64,000 nucleotides of DNA, taken from Hyphomicrobiales bacterium. Its GTDB lineage: Bacteria > Pseudomonadota > Alphaproteobacteria > Rhizobiales > Rhizobiaceae. Made by a program: the position numbers and the translations under genes. Positions 63,080 to 64,000 of the stretch are shown piece after piece. Position 1 is the stretch's first letter. Each line of letters begins with the position of its first letter. The stretch covers positions 27,644 through 91,643 of the forward strand of contig UBTF01000011.1 of NCBI GenBank assembly GCA_900468285.1. The letters are read 5' to 3'. The notes under the pieces were generated by a model. That model made no database searches and was not told where the DNA came from. It saw nothing but the letters and a program-made list of their open reading frames with translations.

Positions 63080-64000
63080 AGGCTGCCAGTTCCGGCATGA
63101 CAGGGGTTTGCTCCGCGTATGGTGCAGACCCCTCGCCTGAAAAGGCGTGACTTGTCTGGCATGTCCACACCGTTTCCGGTTTCGCGCCGGGAGCCGGCAT
63201 CCGGATTCGACCGTCGCAAGGGCATCCGTCATCTTGTTCGTGCTGTCAAAAAACCCGGCAACCTCTAATCCAAGCTTCGCCGTTCACGCGGCAGAGGCTG
63301 CCCGTGGGATGCTTCATTCTCTGGCCCCATCGCCATTCGCGGCCATGGGTATGTCGGACGGGGCGCTGCAAGCTGCCTCGTTGGGTAGTTTATAAATGGC
63401 ACCTTTCAGCGCCCCGTTCGGCTCTTTTGGCCAAACAGCAACCCACTTGCCACGGCTGGCAGACACCGGATGGCAAGGGTAAAACCTTGCCGGAGAGCCG
63501 GTCGGACATTGCCAAGGCCCGACCCTTCCCATCCGGGTGGTGCCATCCCTTGCGGAAAGGCGCCCTGCCAGTTCAGCCACACCTGCCTTCGTTCCTGCCC
63601 GCGCCGAAAACTCAAGGCGCGGACCAGAACGACCCGTCTCCCGCAAGGTCCTCACCCGCCAGCCCCGGCCAGATGCATCCCTTGCGATCCGTCCGCACCG
63701 TCTCGACCGACGGGCGGGGCAGATGCAGCATCTTCCTGTGTACCGCCTGACTTTCGCTTCAATCCACATGGTCGCGTTCGACCAGAGGACGATGAGCTGT
63801 CGGTACACCCGGCGACGAGGCTCCTGGCACAGGGAAGGGCGACGTTCAGACTGTGGTTCAGCCTGACGACGCCATCCACGCAACCAGGTCGGGCATCGGG
63901 AAGATGACACGGCCGGTCCGAAACCGCGTCACCCTCCTCCCGTTGCCGCCGGGGGGATTGCTGCTCGACCCCGATGACCGAGAGGATGCGTAGCCTCCCG
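63080..64000. other. GC-rich 0.9-kb region without a supported gene
   Basis: From the cysK stop to the window end I find no recognisable gene. Open frames overlap on both strands, but their translations are rich in Arg, Pro, Gly and Cys with no domain. Hairpins are present, for example GGCAAGG/CCTTGCC around GTAAAA (63474-63493) and CCGCGCC/GGCGCGG around ten bases (about 63600-63625). The hallmark sequences of RNase P RNA, tmRNA and SRP RNA were not found. A gene may enter from beyond the edge. Confidence 0.4.

Noticed and set aside
63314..63910. 198-residue minus-strand frame, and RNase P, tmRNA or SRP RNA in this region
   Set aside because: The protein is Arg-rich without a domain, and the conserved RNA sequences such as GAGGAAAGTCC were not found.
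1..64000. CRISPR arrays, phage integrases, complete insertion sequences or a replication origin
   Set aside because: No regularly spaced repeats, transposase or integrase reading frames, or DnaA-box clusters were seen; rpmH-rnpA here is not accompanied by dnaA or dnaN.

Overview
The window looks like a stretch of the main chromosome of a Rhizobiaceae alphaproteobacterium of the Agrobacterium/Rhizobium type. The reasons are the rpmH-rnpA-yidC-engB-argB order, a phoR-pstS-pstC-pstA locus, a rhizobial-style rhamnose locus with a fused aldolase/dehydrogenase, short families common in rhizobia (DUF982, ECF/ChrR, PRC-barrel), TGA-N9-TCA iron boxes and two RIME-like palindromic intergenic elements. 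Assignments rest on reading the translated sequence; no database search was possible, so the species is not named.

Layout. 1-5.5 kb: phosphate control and uptake on the minus strand (phoR, pstS, pstC, start of pstA), next to a divergent polyphosphate kinase 2. 5.7-10.3 kb: a membrane-anchored hypothetical protein, a nitronate monooxygenase-like enzyme, tRNA-Thr(CGT) and an AT-rich islet with a DUF2335-type membrane protein. 10.4-21.6 kb: a full L-rhamnose locus, with rhaI and rhaD on the minus strand diverging from rhaR-rhaS-rhaT-rhaP-rhaQ-rhaU-rhaK. 21.6-26.9 kb: an ECF sigma/ChrR pair diverging from a flavin amine oxidase-like protein, a DUF1365 protein and a cyclopropane-fatty-acid-synthase-like methyltransferase. 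27-32 kb: small proteins, a PRC-barrel protein and an iron ABC transporter with two candidate RirA boxes. 32.5-43.8 kb: central metabolism (acyl-CoA ligase, pgi, symporter, fructokinase, pyrE, pyrC, hydroxyproline epimerase-like racemase), interrupted by a secreted accessory protein, a decayed fructokinase fragment and a 275-bp structured palindromic element. 43.8-49.7 kb: a lipoprotein hydrolase and a compact operon of two nucleotidyltransferase paralogues, a GDPD-like enzyme, a HAD phosphatase and a cupin, convergent with a polysaccharide-locus-type protein. 49.7-54 kb: tRNA-Arg(ACG), a histidine kinase and a chemoreceptor. 54-63.1 kb: rpmH-rnpA-yidC-engB, an orphan anti-sigma-like protein, argB, a DMT exporter, a pyrimidine 5'-nucleotidase-like HAD, an EF-hand protein, a LysE exporter and cysK. 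The last 0.9 kb is GC-rich with no gene I can support.

The most unusual items are: the nucleotidyltransferase/GDPD/HAD/cupin operon, in which one of the two nucleotidyltransferases has lost the canonical nucleotide-binding loop; the 275-bp element with a 29-bp perfect terminal inverted repeat and two internal hairpins, which supplies the stop codon of the epimerase; an identical 12-bp operator-like sequence in front of both pgi and the fructokinase; the decayed second copy of the fructokinase 3' end; and a ChrR-type anti-sigma factor with serine where a zinc-ligand cysteine is expected.
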